From NCBI GenBank assembly GCA_902834055.1, contig CADFHB010000003.1, positions 1 to 64,000 of the forward strand: 64,000 nucleotides of DNA, written 5' to 3'. Below the pieces are notes generated by a model. That model was not told the origin of the DNA. It ran no database searches and was given only the letters and a program-made list of their open reading frames with translations. Positions within the stretch are counted from its first letter, which is position 1. Each line of letters starts with the position of its first letter. Source of the DNA: Lactobacillaceae bacterium (GTDB lineage: Bacteria > Bacillota > Bacilli > Lactobacillales > Lactobacillaceae). The translations under genes and the position numbers were made by a program. Positions 1 through 8,550 of the stretch are shown here, in pieces.

Positions 1-1
1 C

Positions 2-52
2 GGTGGTTTCAAAGAGCTCTTTGCCAAGGGCCGGTTTGACCTATACCACTAG
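2..52 (+). CDS. C-terminal end of an unidentified upstream gene (partial)
   Basis: Reading from base 2 gives an open stretch of 16 codons (start GGFKELFAKG, end FDLYH) that stops at TAG 50-52, some 75 bases before a strong terminator. The composition looks protein-like, but the fragment is too short to identify and the reading frame itself is a guess from context. Confidence 0.35.
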   Translation, partial: GGFKELFAKGRFDLYH

Positions 53-127
53 AATTTTTCAGTGTTCACCGGCAGTAGTGTGAGTAAACTAGTTTCAATG
101 CGCAAATTAGCGTCCCAAGAATACTGT

Positions 128-174
128 AAGCCTTAAGTGTTCGAACACCGATCCGAACACTTAAGGCTTTTTTA
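128..174 (+). terminator. Rho-independent terminator of the upstream unit
   Basis: A perfect 16-bp stem (128-143 with 154-169), a 10-base loop and a T-run at 168-173. It closes the transcription unit entering from the left edge. Confidence 0.85.
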
Positions 175-354
175 TTGTGCTCGTACGACCGTGCCCCGGT
201 TGCGGACGATCGCATTTTGACTGTTAGGCCAAATATGCATAAGTGTCGTAATTTGCGACAAGGAAGCACAGTTAACGGTTAAAAGGAACACCATATTATC
301 ATAAAATAATTATACAGGGAGTAACTATTTATTTAACAAAAGGGGGAGTTGGCA
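175..354. other. Intergenic region with no gene seen
   Basis: Between the terminator and the start of the broken DUF5692-type gene no ORF with a ribosome site was found. A T-rich stretch around 290-315 could hold a promoter, but no convincing -35/-10 pair was found. A minus-strand ORF across 66-269 runs through the terminator stem and is not credible. Confidence 0.4.
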
Positions 355-1383
355 ATGCTATTTCAGGTTTATGGCAGTCAAGCGGGCTGGCAATTTTTGA
401 AAATGGGATTTTAGTATTTATCTGCTTGATTGTGACAAATGAAATTGCCCGGCGGACGCGAATTGGGGGACTCTTCTTCTTCGTTATCCTGCCAGTAGCA
501 TTAACAATCCACTTCATTACGATTTACGTTTGTGCTGGGTTGGGGCAGTCGTGGGCGCTGCATAACCAGACCTATGTCCATATGAATAGCTGGTTCCACT
601 ACGCCAAACTCTATGCAGCTACCTTTGGCTGTATTGGTTTTATGATTTTAAAATACCACTGGGGCCATCTTGGTAAGGCCTATTGGTTTAAAGTTTTCCC
701 GTTCGTTATCGTGGCGATCAATATTTTTATCGCGGTTGGCAGTGATTTCGAGTCTGCAATTCGAGGCATGCACGCCCTCCAGACGACGGGGAGCCAGTGG
801 TGGCTTTCCTCTGAAGGCGTTTGGCTTTACGGGGCCTGGTGGAACGTCTTAAACGGACTAGCCGGTATCATTAACGTCTTTTTCATGACCGGCTGGTTTG
901 GCATTTATTCGTCAAAAAACGAGCAGGATATGTTATGGCCAGACATAACCTGGCTCTTTATCCTTGCTTATGATGTTTGGAACTTTGAATACACATATAA
1001 CAACCTGTCGACGCACTCCTGGTACTGTGGATTAGCCCTCCTGTTGGCGCCAACCTTTGCGGCAACAGGAGGGCTGGATTCAAAACCCGGCTAACACCCT
1101 AACAATCTGGTGCATGTTTGCCCAGGTCTTCCCGCTTTTCCAAGGCAGTGGGAAGTTTGCGGTTCTACCGATCCTCTACAAGGACGGGGTAATGAACCCG
1201 GCAGTCCACCCAACAGCTGCTGACCCGCATGTGATGGGTATCATTGCAATCTTGTCCATTGTCATCAATGTGGTCGTCTTTGCTATCATCTGGAAACGGG
1301 CCCGGGCAATGCGGATCAACCCATACCTGCAACCCGTCTTTGTTGGCACGAAGGATTACGAAGAGGCAATGGCCCAGCGTTAA
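355..1383 (+). pseudogene. DUF5692-type multi-pass membrane protein, broken by two frame changes
   Basis: The start is ATG 355 behind a strong ribosome site (AGGGGGAG, 341-348). The first frame encodes about 19 residues and hits TAG at 412-414. The natural continuation (LVFICLIVTNEIARRT) lies in the -1 frame, as if one T were lost from the T-run near 408-411. The middle part runs to a stop at 1094, while the family-like C-terminus (EGWIQNPANTLTIW..., ending GTKDYEEAMAQR) continues in the original frame from about 1060. Both ends share a frame, giving about 343 codons, the length expected for this family as I know it. The protein would have several hydrophobic helices and many Trp/Tyr. Function is unknown. 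The gene is probably inactive unless the indels are sequencing errors. Confidence 0.75.
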
Positions 1384-1504
1384 TTCAGCTTAATCGATGT
1401 AAGGTATCTGTAATAATTAATTTTATTATCGGTGCTTTACTTTTTTATTGCCTTCTTTTTCATAAATTGAGCGAACCCCGGCTCTGGGCCAAGTTGACTT
1501 TAAG

Positions 1505-2413
1505 TTGTCGACGTGTAAAATACAAAAGATATTTATTAGTATTGCAGCAATGGCCTGCTTCGTTTGTGGGTGGGGCAATTTGGCATCGGCCAACAGTGAA
1601 CGACCGATTCGGGTGGTAACTGGACTGAACTTTTATGGCGAAGTTGCTAAGCATGTTGCTGGCCAGCATGGTCAAGTAACCTCTTTTATTAACAGTTCAG
1701 CGGTTGATCCTCATGATTATCAGCCAGGCGCTAAGCAGGCAGAAGAAGTTGCCAAGAGCAATGTTGTAATCGAAAACGGTGTTGGTTATGATAACTGGAT
1801 GAATAAGCTAGTCAAAGCCAGTGGCAACCAGGACGCCAAGGTTGTAAATGTGGGTAAGATCGTGGGCAAGAAAAATGGTGATAATGAACACCTATGGTAC
1901 CGGCCGACAACTGTCAAGCAGTTAGCAAACGCATTAGCTAGTCAGTATAGTAAGCTCGATCCTAACCATGCCAAGGAGTATCGTGCCAATGTGCACCGGT
2001 ATATTGCTTCCCTTAAGCCTCTAGATCAACAGATCGCTAAAGACAAGCAGCAGGTTAACCTACAGAAAAAGAAAGTTGCGGTAAGTGAACCGGTTTTTGA
2101 CTATGCTTTAGAGGATATGGGATATCAAGTTATGGATAAACACTTTGAAAAAGCGGTTGAGGACGGTACTGATCCTTCGCCAAAGGATATTCACCAGCTA
2201 CAGCAGGCAATTCGTAAGCATCAGATTGCTTTCTTTGTTGATAATACCCAAGCGAGTGACCGGGTCGTCAAGAACTTAGTTACCTTAGCAGAGGAAAATA
2301 ACGTTCCGGTGCTAAAGGTGACCGAAACTAAACCTAGTTAGAAGATGACTTATACCGAATGGATGATGAATCAGTACCAGGAATTATCCAAAATTCAAAA
2401 AGCTAATAACTAA
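1505..2413 (+). pseudogene. AdcA/ZnuA-like metal ABC transporter substrate-binding lipoprotein, degraded
   Basis: This encodes an extracytoplasmic Zn/Mn-binding protein of the cluster A-I (ZnuA/AdcA) type. A hydrophobic N-terminal segment is followed by VVTGLNFYGEVA, the metal-ligand motif VDPHDYQPG, a second His in NEHLWYRP, and EPVFDYALEDMGY. The frame hits TAG at 2339-2341, but the same frame continues for 23 family-like codons (KMTYTEWMMNQYQEL...) to TAA 2411-2413, so a nonsense mutation removed the C-terminus. The start is also doubtful: only a TTG at 1505 with no ribosome site, and no ATG in the open frame back to 1466. No adcB/adcC permease or ATPase genes are adjacent. Loss of about 23 residues might leave partial activity, but the start defect argues for decay. 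Confidence 0.7.
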
Positions 2414-2442
2414 ACAAGAAATTGTGGCATAAATCAAAAAAT

Positions 2443-2500
2443 AAAGGAAGCTGGAAGAATATCGGACCATTCCGACACTTTTCCCAGCTTCCTTTTGCTT
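2443..2500. terminator. Bidirectional terminator between the adcA-like remnant and the glpT-type gene
   Basis: A 12-bp stem AAAGGAAGCTGG (2443-2454) pairs with 2484-2495, flanked by A-rich and T-rich tracts. It serves the two convergent genes. Confidence 0.75.
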
Positions 2501-2514
2501 TAGGTTCATGTACT

Positions 2515-3825
2515 TTATTTAACGGCTTCCTGTCCGCGGACGTTCCAAGTTGTCAAGAAGATCAGGCAGGCGACGATACTAGCAACCAGGATCAAGATAA
2601 AGCCCATGTGCCAGCCAGCCATATCAACGACCCAGCCAAGGACTGCGTTGGCGGAGAAGGAACCGAAGAAGTAGCCAAAGAGACCAGTTAACCCGGCAGC
2701 GGTTCCGGCCGCCTTTTTGGGCACCAGGTCAAGGGCTTGCAGGCCGACCAACATGACCGGACCGTAGATTAGAAAGCCAACTGCTACCAGGGCGGTGTTA
2801 ATCACTGCGAGGCTGTTAGCCGATATGTAAACCAGAAGGAAGACGGTTACCAGAACCATGTAGCAGAAACTGGCGGGACCCCGCCGGCCGTGAAAGACGT
2901 GGTCAGAAACCCAACCGGCCAGCAGGGTACCGGGAATCCCAGCCAACTCGTACCAGAGGTAAGAGGCACTGGCGCTGCCAAGGGTGATTCCCTTCACCTC
3001 GGTCAGGTAGGTCGGAACCCAGTTCTTCACCCCGTAACGGACGAGGTAGACGAAAATATTGGCACAGGCGATGACCCAGACCCACTTATTATTGAGGACG
3101 TGTTTGAACAAGAGCTCCTTGGTGGTAAAGTTGTGCTCGTTTAGCTGGTGACTCTTGTTGGGGTAGTCATTACGGTACTCTTCAATTGGTGGCAAACCAA
3201 CCGATTCAGGACTGTTGCGCATCAGGATAAAGGCGATAACGGCAATCACAATTCCGGCAATGGCGGGGATAATAAAGGCCCCGTTAAAACTATTGATCCC
3301 GAGGGAACTTGCTGCAATCAAGACAATCCCCCAGTTGGCCAGGGGGGCCATTAAACCGCCACCAACATTGTGGGCCGTGTTCCAGAGGGCCGTCTTACCA
3401 CCCCGCTCGTTGAGGGAAAACCAGTGGACTAAGATCCGGCCACACGGGGGCCAGCCCATCCCCTGAAACCAACCGATGATAAACAAGACGATGAACATGG
3501 TCGTGATGTTACTGGTTAGCGCGGGGATGAAACCGAAGGCCAGGTTGGTTAAGGAAACTAGCAGCAGGCCGAGGGGCAGGAAAATTCGGGCATCGCTTTT
3601 GTCGGAAACAATCCCCATTACAAACTTACTAATCCCGTAGGCGAGGGAGACGGCGGAGAGGGCCAATCCCAATTGCCCCTTGGAGAAGCCTTCCTTGATT
3701 AACCCGGGAATGGCGATTGAAAAGTTATTTCTTAATAGGTAGTAGCCGGCATAACCAACGAAGATACCGATAAAGACCTGCAAGCGCAAGCGACGGTAGG
3801 TAGCGTCAACCTTACTCTTGTCCAT
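2515..3825 (-). CDS. glpT: Organophosphate:phosphate antiporter family transporter (GlpT-like)
   Basis: An MFS permease of 436 aa with 12 predicted membrane helices, imported substrate probably glycerol-3-phosphate in exchange for phosphate. The diagnostic signature of the OPA family (GlpT/UhpT/UhpC), GWFQGMGWPPCGR, is present at about residues 117-130, with the early Arg-rich RRLRLQVFIGIFVGY and the central SPESVGLPPIEEY linker before helix 7. The length matches GlpT (about 450). The start ATG has an AAGGAG site eight bases upstream. It is a single-gene unit. A hexose-phosphate substrate cannot be excluded from sequence alone, so the symbol is a best guess. Confidence 0.75.
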   Translation of the reverse strand: MDKSKVDATYRRLRLQVFIGIFVGYAGYYLLRNNFSIAIPGLIKEGFSKGQLGLALSAVSLAYGISKFVMGIVSDKSDARIFLPLGLLLVSLTNLAFGFIPALTSNITTMFIVLFIIGWFQGMGWPPCGRILVHWFSLNERGGKTALWNTAHNVGGGLMAPLANWGIVLIAASSLGINSFNGAFIIPAIAGIVIAVIAFILMRNSPESVGLPPIEEYRNDYPNKSHQLNEHNFTTKELLFKHVLNNKWVWVIACANIFVYLVRYGVKNWVPTYLTEVKGITLGSASASYLWYELAGIPGTLLAGWVSDHVFHGRRGPASFCYMVLVTVFLLVYISANSLAVINTALVAVGFLIYGPVMLVGLQALDLVPKKAAGTAAGLTGLFGYFFGSFSANAVLGWVVDMAGWHMGFILILVASIVACLIFLTTWNVRGQEAVK

Positions 3826-3891
3826 ATGAAAATGCTCCTTACTAATAAATTATTCAGCATTAATTGTACTACTGTTTGTCTTAGTTAAGGG

Positions 3892-3925
3892 CAAAAAATA
3901 AAGGGCTTCCACGGGGGAGCCCTTA
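3892..3925 (-). terminator. Terminator of mscL
   Basis: A hairpin with arms 3901-3910 and 3915-3924 (one G-U), followed on the minus strand by a T-rich tract (plus strand AAAAAATA, 3893-3900). It lies just downstream of mscL. Confidence 0.75.
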
Positions 3926-3949
3926 TCAACCATTAATTCTGGTTAGTAA

Positions 3950-4321
3950 TCATTCGTGTGCCTGTTTCTTTAACGTCTCCGCAATTTCCTTGAGGTATTG
4001 AATTTCGGGACTTGGTGTGGCCGGCTTTTCTTCCTTCTTGTGGAAGTGGTTGATAAATTTAACCAGCAGGAAGACAACGAAGGCAATGATAAGAAAGTTA
4101 ATGACGGCGTTTAAAAACAGGCCGTATTTAAATTGGGCGTCACCGACGGTTAAGACGAGGTTTGAAAGGTCAATTTTTCCGATAAAAAGACCAATCAAGG
4201 GGTTAATCAGGTTATTGACCAGTGAATTAACGATGGCAGTAAATGCTGCCCCGACAATGATCCCGATAGCCATATCGACAACGTTTCCACGGGCAATAAA
4301 ATCTTTGAATTCCTTGAGCAT
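3950..4321 (-). CDS. mscL: Large-conductance mechanosensitive channel MscL
   Basis: MscL forms a homopentameric tension-gated pore that releases solutes on hypo-osmotic shock. The 123-aa protein has the typical layout: N-terminal amphipathic [13 protein letters not shown], pore helix [21 protein letters not shown] (about 14-34), an extracellular loop, TM2 (about 70-92) and a charged C-terminal bundle ([10 protein letters not shown]...). The length is usual for Firmicutes MscL. The ribosome site AAAGGAGG is seven bases before the ATG. It is flanked by terminators and appears monocistronic. Confidence 0.95.
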   Translation of the reverse strand: MLKEFKDFIARGNVVDMAIGIIVGAAFTAIVNSLVNNLINPLIGLFIGKIDLSNLVLTVGDAQFKYGLFLNAVINFLIIAFVVFLLVKFINHFHKKEEKPATPSPEIQYLKEIAETLKKQAHE

Positions 4322-4423
4322 GATGAGCCTCCTTTTGAACTATCCTTTATATTATGATTTTATCAATAAGATAAGAATAGTGACTACGGCTGCTTGGCAG
4401 TATTTAATAAATTTTAAACAGTA

Positions 4424-4460
4424 AAGGGCTAGGAAAAACGCCTGTTTTTCTTAGCCCCTC
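4424..4460 (-). terminator. Terminator of adhE
   Basis: A 13-bp stem (4426-4438 with 4445-4457) starts 30 bases after the adhE stop. The minus-strand tail is only moderately T-rich. Confidence 0.6.
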
Positions 4461-4486
4461 CATGGATTGATTGATTTGGTAATTTA

Positions 4487-7123
4487 TTAGTTTTCTTCAA
4501 CCCCGGTACCATCGTAGCAGCGTTCAAGCAGTTCCTTGAGCTGGCTAACCAGTGGTTCTACCGGGTTAGTGGTTGTACATTGATCTTCGTAAGCTTCGAC
4601 TGCTAGCTTGTCAACAACCTTATCGAATTGTTCACGGGTAACGCCGTTAGCCTTAAGACTAAGGGTTACACCACAGCGGTGGGCAACATCGATGTACTTT
4701 TGGGCGTATGCTTCTGCTAATTCTTCGTCAGAGTTTCCTTGTAGGCCGATGAAGCGTGCCAAGTCAGCGTAGTCCTTGGTTGCGTGGTAAGTTTCGTAGT
4801 GTGGCCAAAGGGCTAACTTCTGTGGCCGTTGGGCGTTAAAGCGAATTACTTGTGGCATTGCGATGGCGATCAAGAGACCGTGGGGAAGTCCAAAGGCCCC
4901 ACCCATTTTGTGGGCCAGTGAGTGCGTGATTCCCAGGAAGGCTTGACCAAAGGCCATCCCCGCCATTGTTGAGAAGTCATGCATCTTGCGGCGGGCAAAG
5001 ACGTCACCCTTAACGGACTTTGGCAGGTATTCCATTGCCCCCTTAACGGTTTGCAGCGACCAACCACGGGTGTAGTCAGTTGCCATTACGGAAACGTAGG
5101 ATTCAGTGGCGTGGCAGATAACATCCAAACCCGTGTAGGCGGTCGTCTTTGGTGGGACGGTTTCGACAAATTGCGGATCAACGATAGCGATGTTTGGTGT
5201 CAAAGCATAGTCGGCCAATGGGTACTTAATGTGGGTCTTGGAATCAGTGATTACCGCGAATGGGGTAACTTCGGAACCAGTACCAGACGTGGTTGGAATC
5301 CCAATCAACTGGGACTTTTCTGGCTTCTTGATTTGGTAAGCCCGTTTCCGAATATCGAGGTACTTTTGCATTACCCCATACCAGGAAGTTTCTGGGTGTT
5401 CATAGAACATCCACATTGCCTTGGCGGCATCCATTGGTGAACCACCACCGAGGGCGATAATCGTGTCCGGCTTGAAGTCGTTCATCATGGCAACACCCTT
5501 TTCAACGGTGTTGGTGGATGGATCTTCTTCGACGTCATCGAATACCAAGAATGGAGTTTCGTTTTGCCGTAACCGCAGTTGGTCGATGACCCGTTGGACG
5601 TACCCCCGCTTACTCATTCCGGGACCCGTAACGATGAAGGCCCGGTTAATGTTTGGAATGTCGCGCAATTCCTTTAGTGAATTCCGCTGAAAGTATACTT
5701 TTGGGGGGATTTTAACCCACTGACGGTTTTCGCGACGCTTGGCAATGACCTTGATGTTTAAGAGGTCCCAGTCGGTAACGTTATGCGAAACCGAGTTACC
5801 ACCGTAAGAACCGGTCCCTAATGTCAAGGATGGGGTCATGTTATTGTAGATGTTACCAATCCCACCGATACCGGATGGTGAGTTGACGATGATCCGGGAA
5901 GCACGCATTTCAAGCCCGTACTTAGTTGCCAGGTCGTCATCAAGGGTGTGGATAGCAGCAGTGTGTCCTTCACCACCGTAGTGGAGCAGTTGCCGGCAGA
6001 TGTCAAAGGCGTTTTCGTGTGAACTAGCCCGGTACATCGTCAGAACTGGTGATAACTTTTCGGCTGACAGTGGGTAGTCATCCCCAACCCCGTCGATTTC
6101 AGCGATTAAGACCTTCGTGTTGTCGGGAACGTTCTTCAAGCCACACATTTCGGCGATGGCATTTGCGGACCGTCCAGCAATGGGTCCCCGTACCTGGTGA
6201 CGGTCAGGATCAATGAAGCCATCGGAGAAGGTTTGCATTTCGTTAGGCTTAACAAAGTAGCAGTTCCACTTCTTGAATTCTTCTTTAACTTGGTCGTAGA
6301 TTTCATCGTCAACGACTACTGAGTTTTCCGAAGCACAGATCATCCCGTTATCAAAGGTCTTGGAAAGGACAATGTCGTAAACGGACCGTTCGATGTTGGC
6401 CGTCTTTTCAATGTAGGCGGGACCGTTACCAGGGCCGACCCCTAATGCTGGGTTACCAGAGCTGTAGGCCGCCTTGACTAAGCCGGGACCACCAGTTGCC
6501 AAAATAGTGGCAATGTTAGGGTGTTGGAGCAGGGCATTCGTGTTTTCACGGCTGCACTGGGGGATCCACTGGATCATGTCCTTTGGTGCACCAGCCTTTT
6601 CAGCAGCAGCTTGCAAAATCTTGGCCGTCTTAACGGATGATTCGAATGCTTGTGGGTGGAACGAGAAGATAATGGTGTTCCGGGTCTTAGCAGAAATGAT
6701 TGACTTGAAAATTGTGGTGGAAGTAGGGTTGGTAACAGGAACTACTCCGGCAATAATCCCCAGTGGGTCAGCAATCGTAATCGTTTGGTCCTCATCATTG
6801 TCTTCGATAATCCCAACGGTCTTATCGTGACGGATGTTGTTCCAAATGTATTCACTAGCGTAGATGTTCTTGATGGCTTTATCTTCAGCCACACCACGAC
6901 CAGTTTCCTTGGCAGCATCAACTGCTAAGTCCATGTGATGTTCTTCCGCAGCCAGGGCCATCTCCTGACAGATCTTATCAACTTGTTCTTGTGTAAAATT
7001 ACGCAATTGGTCAAAAGCAACCTGACTCTTTTGAACTAATCCATCAATTAGCTCATGAGCCGCTTGTTGCTTGTCTTGTTCAGTTTGCTTTTGCTCAACT
7101 TGGTGCTTTTTTGAAGTTGCCAT
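4487..7123 (-). CDS. adhE: Bifunctional acetaldehyde-CoA/alcohol dehydrogenase AdhE
   Basis: AdhE reduces acetyl-CoA to acetaldehyde and then ethanol, the main NAD+-regenerating branch of heterolactic fermentation. The 878-aa protein has an N-terminal CoA-acylating aldehyde dehydrogenase domain with catalytic Cys near residue 263 (DNGMICASENS), a linker, and a C-terminal iron-dependent alcohol dehydrogenase with GGGSPMDAAKAMW and metal ligands in GLDVICHATES, THSLAHKMGG and FGLPHG (about 735-750). Family length is about 860-890. I chose ATG 7123, which is ten bases from AAGGAG; a TTG at 7129 is only four bases away. AdhE normally assembles into spirosomes. A promoter and a Rex-like operator precede it. 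Confidence 0.95.
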   Translation of the reverse strand: MATSKKHQVEQKQTEQDKQQAAHELIDGLVQKSQVAFDQLRNFTQEQVDKICQEMALAAEEHHMDLAVDAAKETGRGVAEDKAIKNIYASEYIWNNIRHDKTVGIIEDNDEDQTITIADPLGIIAGVVPVTNPTSTTIFKSIISAKTRNTIIFSFHPQAFESSVKTAKILQAAAEKAGAPKDMIQWIPQCSRENTNALLQHPNIATILATGGPGLVKAAYSSGNPALGVGPGNGPAYIEKTANIERSVYDIVLSKTFDNGMICASENSVVVDDEIYDQVKEEFKKWNCYFVKPNEMQTFSDGFIDPDRHQVRGPIAGRSANAIAEMCGLKNVPDNTKVLIAEIDGVGDDYPLSAEKLSPVLTMYRASSHENAFDICRQLLHYGGEGHTAAIHTLDDDLATKYGLEMRASRIIVNSPSGIGGIGNIYNNMTPSLTLGTGSYGGNSVSHNVTDWDLLNIKVIAKRRENRQWVKIPPKVYFQRNSLKELRDIPNINRAFIVTGPGMSKRGYVQRVIDQLRLRQNETPFLVFDDVEEDPSTNTVEKGVAMMNDFKPDTIIALGGGSPMDAAKAMWMFYEHPETSWYGVMQKYLDIRKRAYQIKKPEKSQLIGIPTTSGTGSEVTPFAVITDSKTHIKYPLADYALTPNIAIVDPQFVETVPPKTTAYTGLDVICHATESYVSVMATDYTRGWSLQTVKGAMEYLPKSVKGDVFARRKMHDFSTMAGMAFGQAFLGITHSLAHKMGGAFGLPHGLLIAIAMPQVIRFNAQRPQKLALWPHYETYHATKDYADLARFIGLQGNSDEELAEAYAQKYIDVAHRCGVTLSLKANGVTREQFDKVVDKLAVEAYEDQCTTTNPVEPLVSQLKELLERCYDGTGVEEN

Positions 7124-7176
7124 AATCAAGTTTCTCCTTCATCTCTTAATTACTTGTTACCTTTTGAACATGATTA

Positions 7177-7205
7177 ATAATACAACGGTTACGGATAGTT
7201 GGCAA
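7177..7205 (-). promoter_or_regulatory. adhE promoter
   Basis: On the minus strand TTGCCA (7205-7200) and TATTAT (7182-7177) are separated by exactly 17 bases, about 55 bases before the adhE start. Confidence 0.7.
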
Positions 7206-7210
7206 TAGCA

Positions 7211-7228
7211 TTGTGACATAATGAACAA
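7211..7228. promoter_or_regulatory. Candidate Rex (redox repressor) operator upstream of adhE
   Basis: TTGTGACATAATGAACAA resembles the Firmicutes Rex site TTGTGAA-N4-TTCACAA, with intact TTGT/ACAA ends and three inner mismatches. It sits five bases upstream of the -35 hexamer. adhE is a known Rex target in Gram-positives, and rex itself lies at 34062. The binding call is an inference. Confidence 0.5.
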
Positions 7229-7380
7229 TGGTCGTAATTCATGAATCCGGTTTCATTGAAGTGCCGTCAAGACTGCAATAACAACAAAAAAGATTGGTAT
7301 AATTTTATGGCAGTTGATATTTGAGCAAACGGTTGCGCAAACCCGTTAGTGATCACTGATTCACAATAAGTGTAGGCAGC

Positions 7381-7431
7381 AAAAAAAGGACGCTTAAGGA
7401 AGAGTCAGATTGCTCCTCTTAGGCGTCCTTA
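7381..7431 (-). terminator. Terminator of the nrdHEF operon
   Basis: Imperfect inverted arms, 7386-7400 with 7411-7430 (AAGGACGC paired with GCGTCCTT at the base), followed on the minus strand by seven T. It lies 10-60 bases after the nrdF stop. Confidence 0.8.
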
Positions 7432-7443
7432 ACTAGTTATTAT

Positions 7444-8463
7444 TTATTCACGAGTGTTGGGGTCCTTACCGGCGTTCGGGTCTTGGATGTGGTAATCGTC
7501 ATCCTTCATCGCCTCAACCTTACCAAGACGGTAACCATTACCTACCTGACTAAAGAAGTCGTGGTTAACGGTGGAAGTTGAAATCCCGTTCATGACGACT
7601 GGGTTAACGTCCGCTGCTGTGTCAGGGAAGAGGGGATCTTGTCCCAGGTTCATCAAGGCCTTATTGGCATTGTAGCGGATAAAGGTCAAAACATCATCGG
7701 TCCAACCCACCTGGTCATATAGAAGGTGGGTATACTTTTCTTCATTATCGTAAAGATCATAGAGGAAGTTGTACAGCCAGTCTTTCATGTCTTGCTGTTG
7801 CTTTTCGGTCCGCTGGTGGAGACCAACTTGGAACTTGTAACCGATGTAAGTTCCGTGCACCGATTCATCCCGTAAGATCAACTTAATGATTTCAGCCACG
7901 TTGTTTAACTTATTGTGCCCTAAGTAGTAAAGCGGGGTGTAGAAACCAGAGTAAAAGAGGAAGGTTTCCAAGAAGACGTTGGCGACCTTCTTTTTCAGGG
8001 GATCTTCATTAGGGTTGAGGTACATGTTGGCAATCTTAGTCGCCTTGTTTTGTAAAAATTCTTCGGTATCTGACCAGTTGAAGATCTCGCTAATTTCATC
8101 TGGCGTGTTGAGGGTGGAGAAGATTGTGGAATAACTCTTGGCATGGACCGACTCCATGAATTGGATGTTATTTAACACTGCAGTCTCGTGTTGGGTCTTA
8201 ACATCTTCTTTTAGTGCCGTGAGCCCCGCTTCTGATTGGACGGTATCCAGCAGAGTCAGGCCACCAAAAACGTGACCGACCGTCCAGCGATGGTCATCAT
8301 CTAGTTCCCGCCAGTCGTCCATATCGTTGGAAACTGGGATCCGGGTGTCGAGCCAAAACTGTTCCGTTAATTTCTCCCAGGTAGCCTTATCAATCATGTC
8401 GGAAACTTCATTCCAATTGATGGCCTTATATTGCTCTAATGGTTTAAATTCTTCAAGTTTCAT
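7444..8463 (-). CDS. nrdF: Class Ib ribonucleotide reductase, small (radical-generating) subunit NrdF
   Basis: NrdF carries the dinuclear metal-tyrosyl radical cofactor that starts reduction of NDPs to dNDPs by NrdE. The 339-aa protein has the expected first ligand region (GGLTLLDTVQSEAG) and the ExxH motif in NNIQFMESVHAKSYSTIF, then the later metal ligands around RDESVHGTYIGYKFQ. It is the last gene of the minus-strand nrdH-nrdE-nrdF unit, 87 bases after nrdE. No nrdI flavodoxin gene, normally needed to assemble the Mn form, is adjacent. Confidence 0.93.
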   Translation of the reverse strand: MKLEEFKPLEQYKAINWNEVSDMIDKATWEKLTEQFWLDTRIPVSNDMDDWRELDDDHRWTVGHVFGGLTLLDTVQSEAGLTALKEDVKTQHETAVLNNIQFMESVHAKSYSTIFSTLNTPDEISEIFNWSDTEEFLQNKATKIANMYLNPNEDPLKKKVANVFLETFLFYSGFYTPLYYLGHNKLNNVAEIIKLILRDESVHGTYIGYKFQVGLHQRTEKQQQDMKDWLYNFLYDLYDNEEKYTHLLYDQVGWTDDVLTFIRYNANKALMNLGQDPLFPDTAADVNPVVMNGISTSTVNHDFFSQVGNGYRLGKVEAMKDDDYHIQDPNAGKDPNTRE

Positions 8464-8550
8464 TTAATTAGCCTGCTCCTTAAAATAACTAACTAACCTT
8501 ATTTAACGGTAAAATATGCACTCAAATTTTAGCAGTGATTCGCTGTAAAA

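Larger units (their letters stand above)
7124..7443. other. adhE/nrdF intergenic region
   Basis: A 320-base gap. It holds the adhE promoter and Rex-like site near its left end and the nrdF terminator at its right end. In between, 7240-7380 shows a plus-strand TATAAT at 7299-7304 and the short palindrome AGTGATCACT near 7349, but no ORF. I see no gene. Confidence 0.5.

Noticed and set aside
66..269. Minus-strand ORF of 67 codons at the left edge
   Set aside because: It runs through the stem of a strong terminator, has no ribosome site and no recognisable composition.
1384..1460. Possible terminator after the DUF5692 remnant
   Set aside because: AT-rich partial inverted repeats and a T-run exist, but the stem is too broken to support.
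7311..7330. TTGATATTTGAGCAAACGG resembles the beginning of the T-box leader at 28596
   Set aside because: One 17-of-18 match is expected by chance among all pairs in 64 kb, and no stem I, T-box sequence or downstream gene follows.
7323..7338. Cre-like (CcpA) palindrome GCAAACGGTTGC upstream of adhE
   Set aside because: The conserved outer bases of the cre consensus are missing and it is about 120 bases upstream of the adhE -35.
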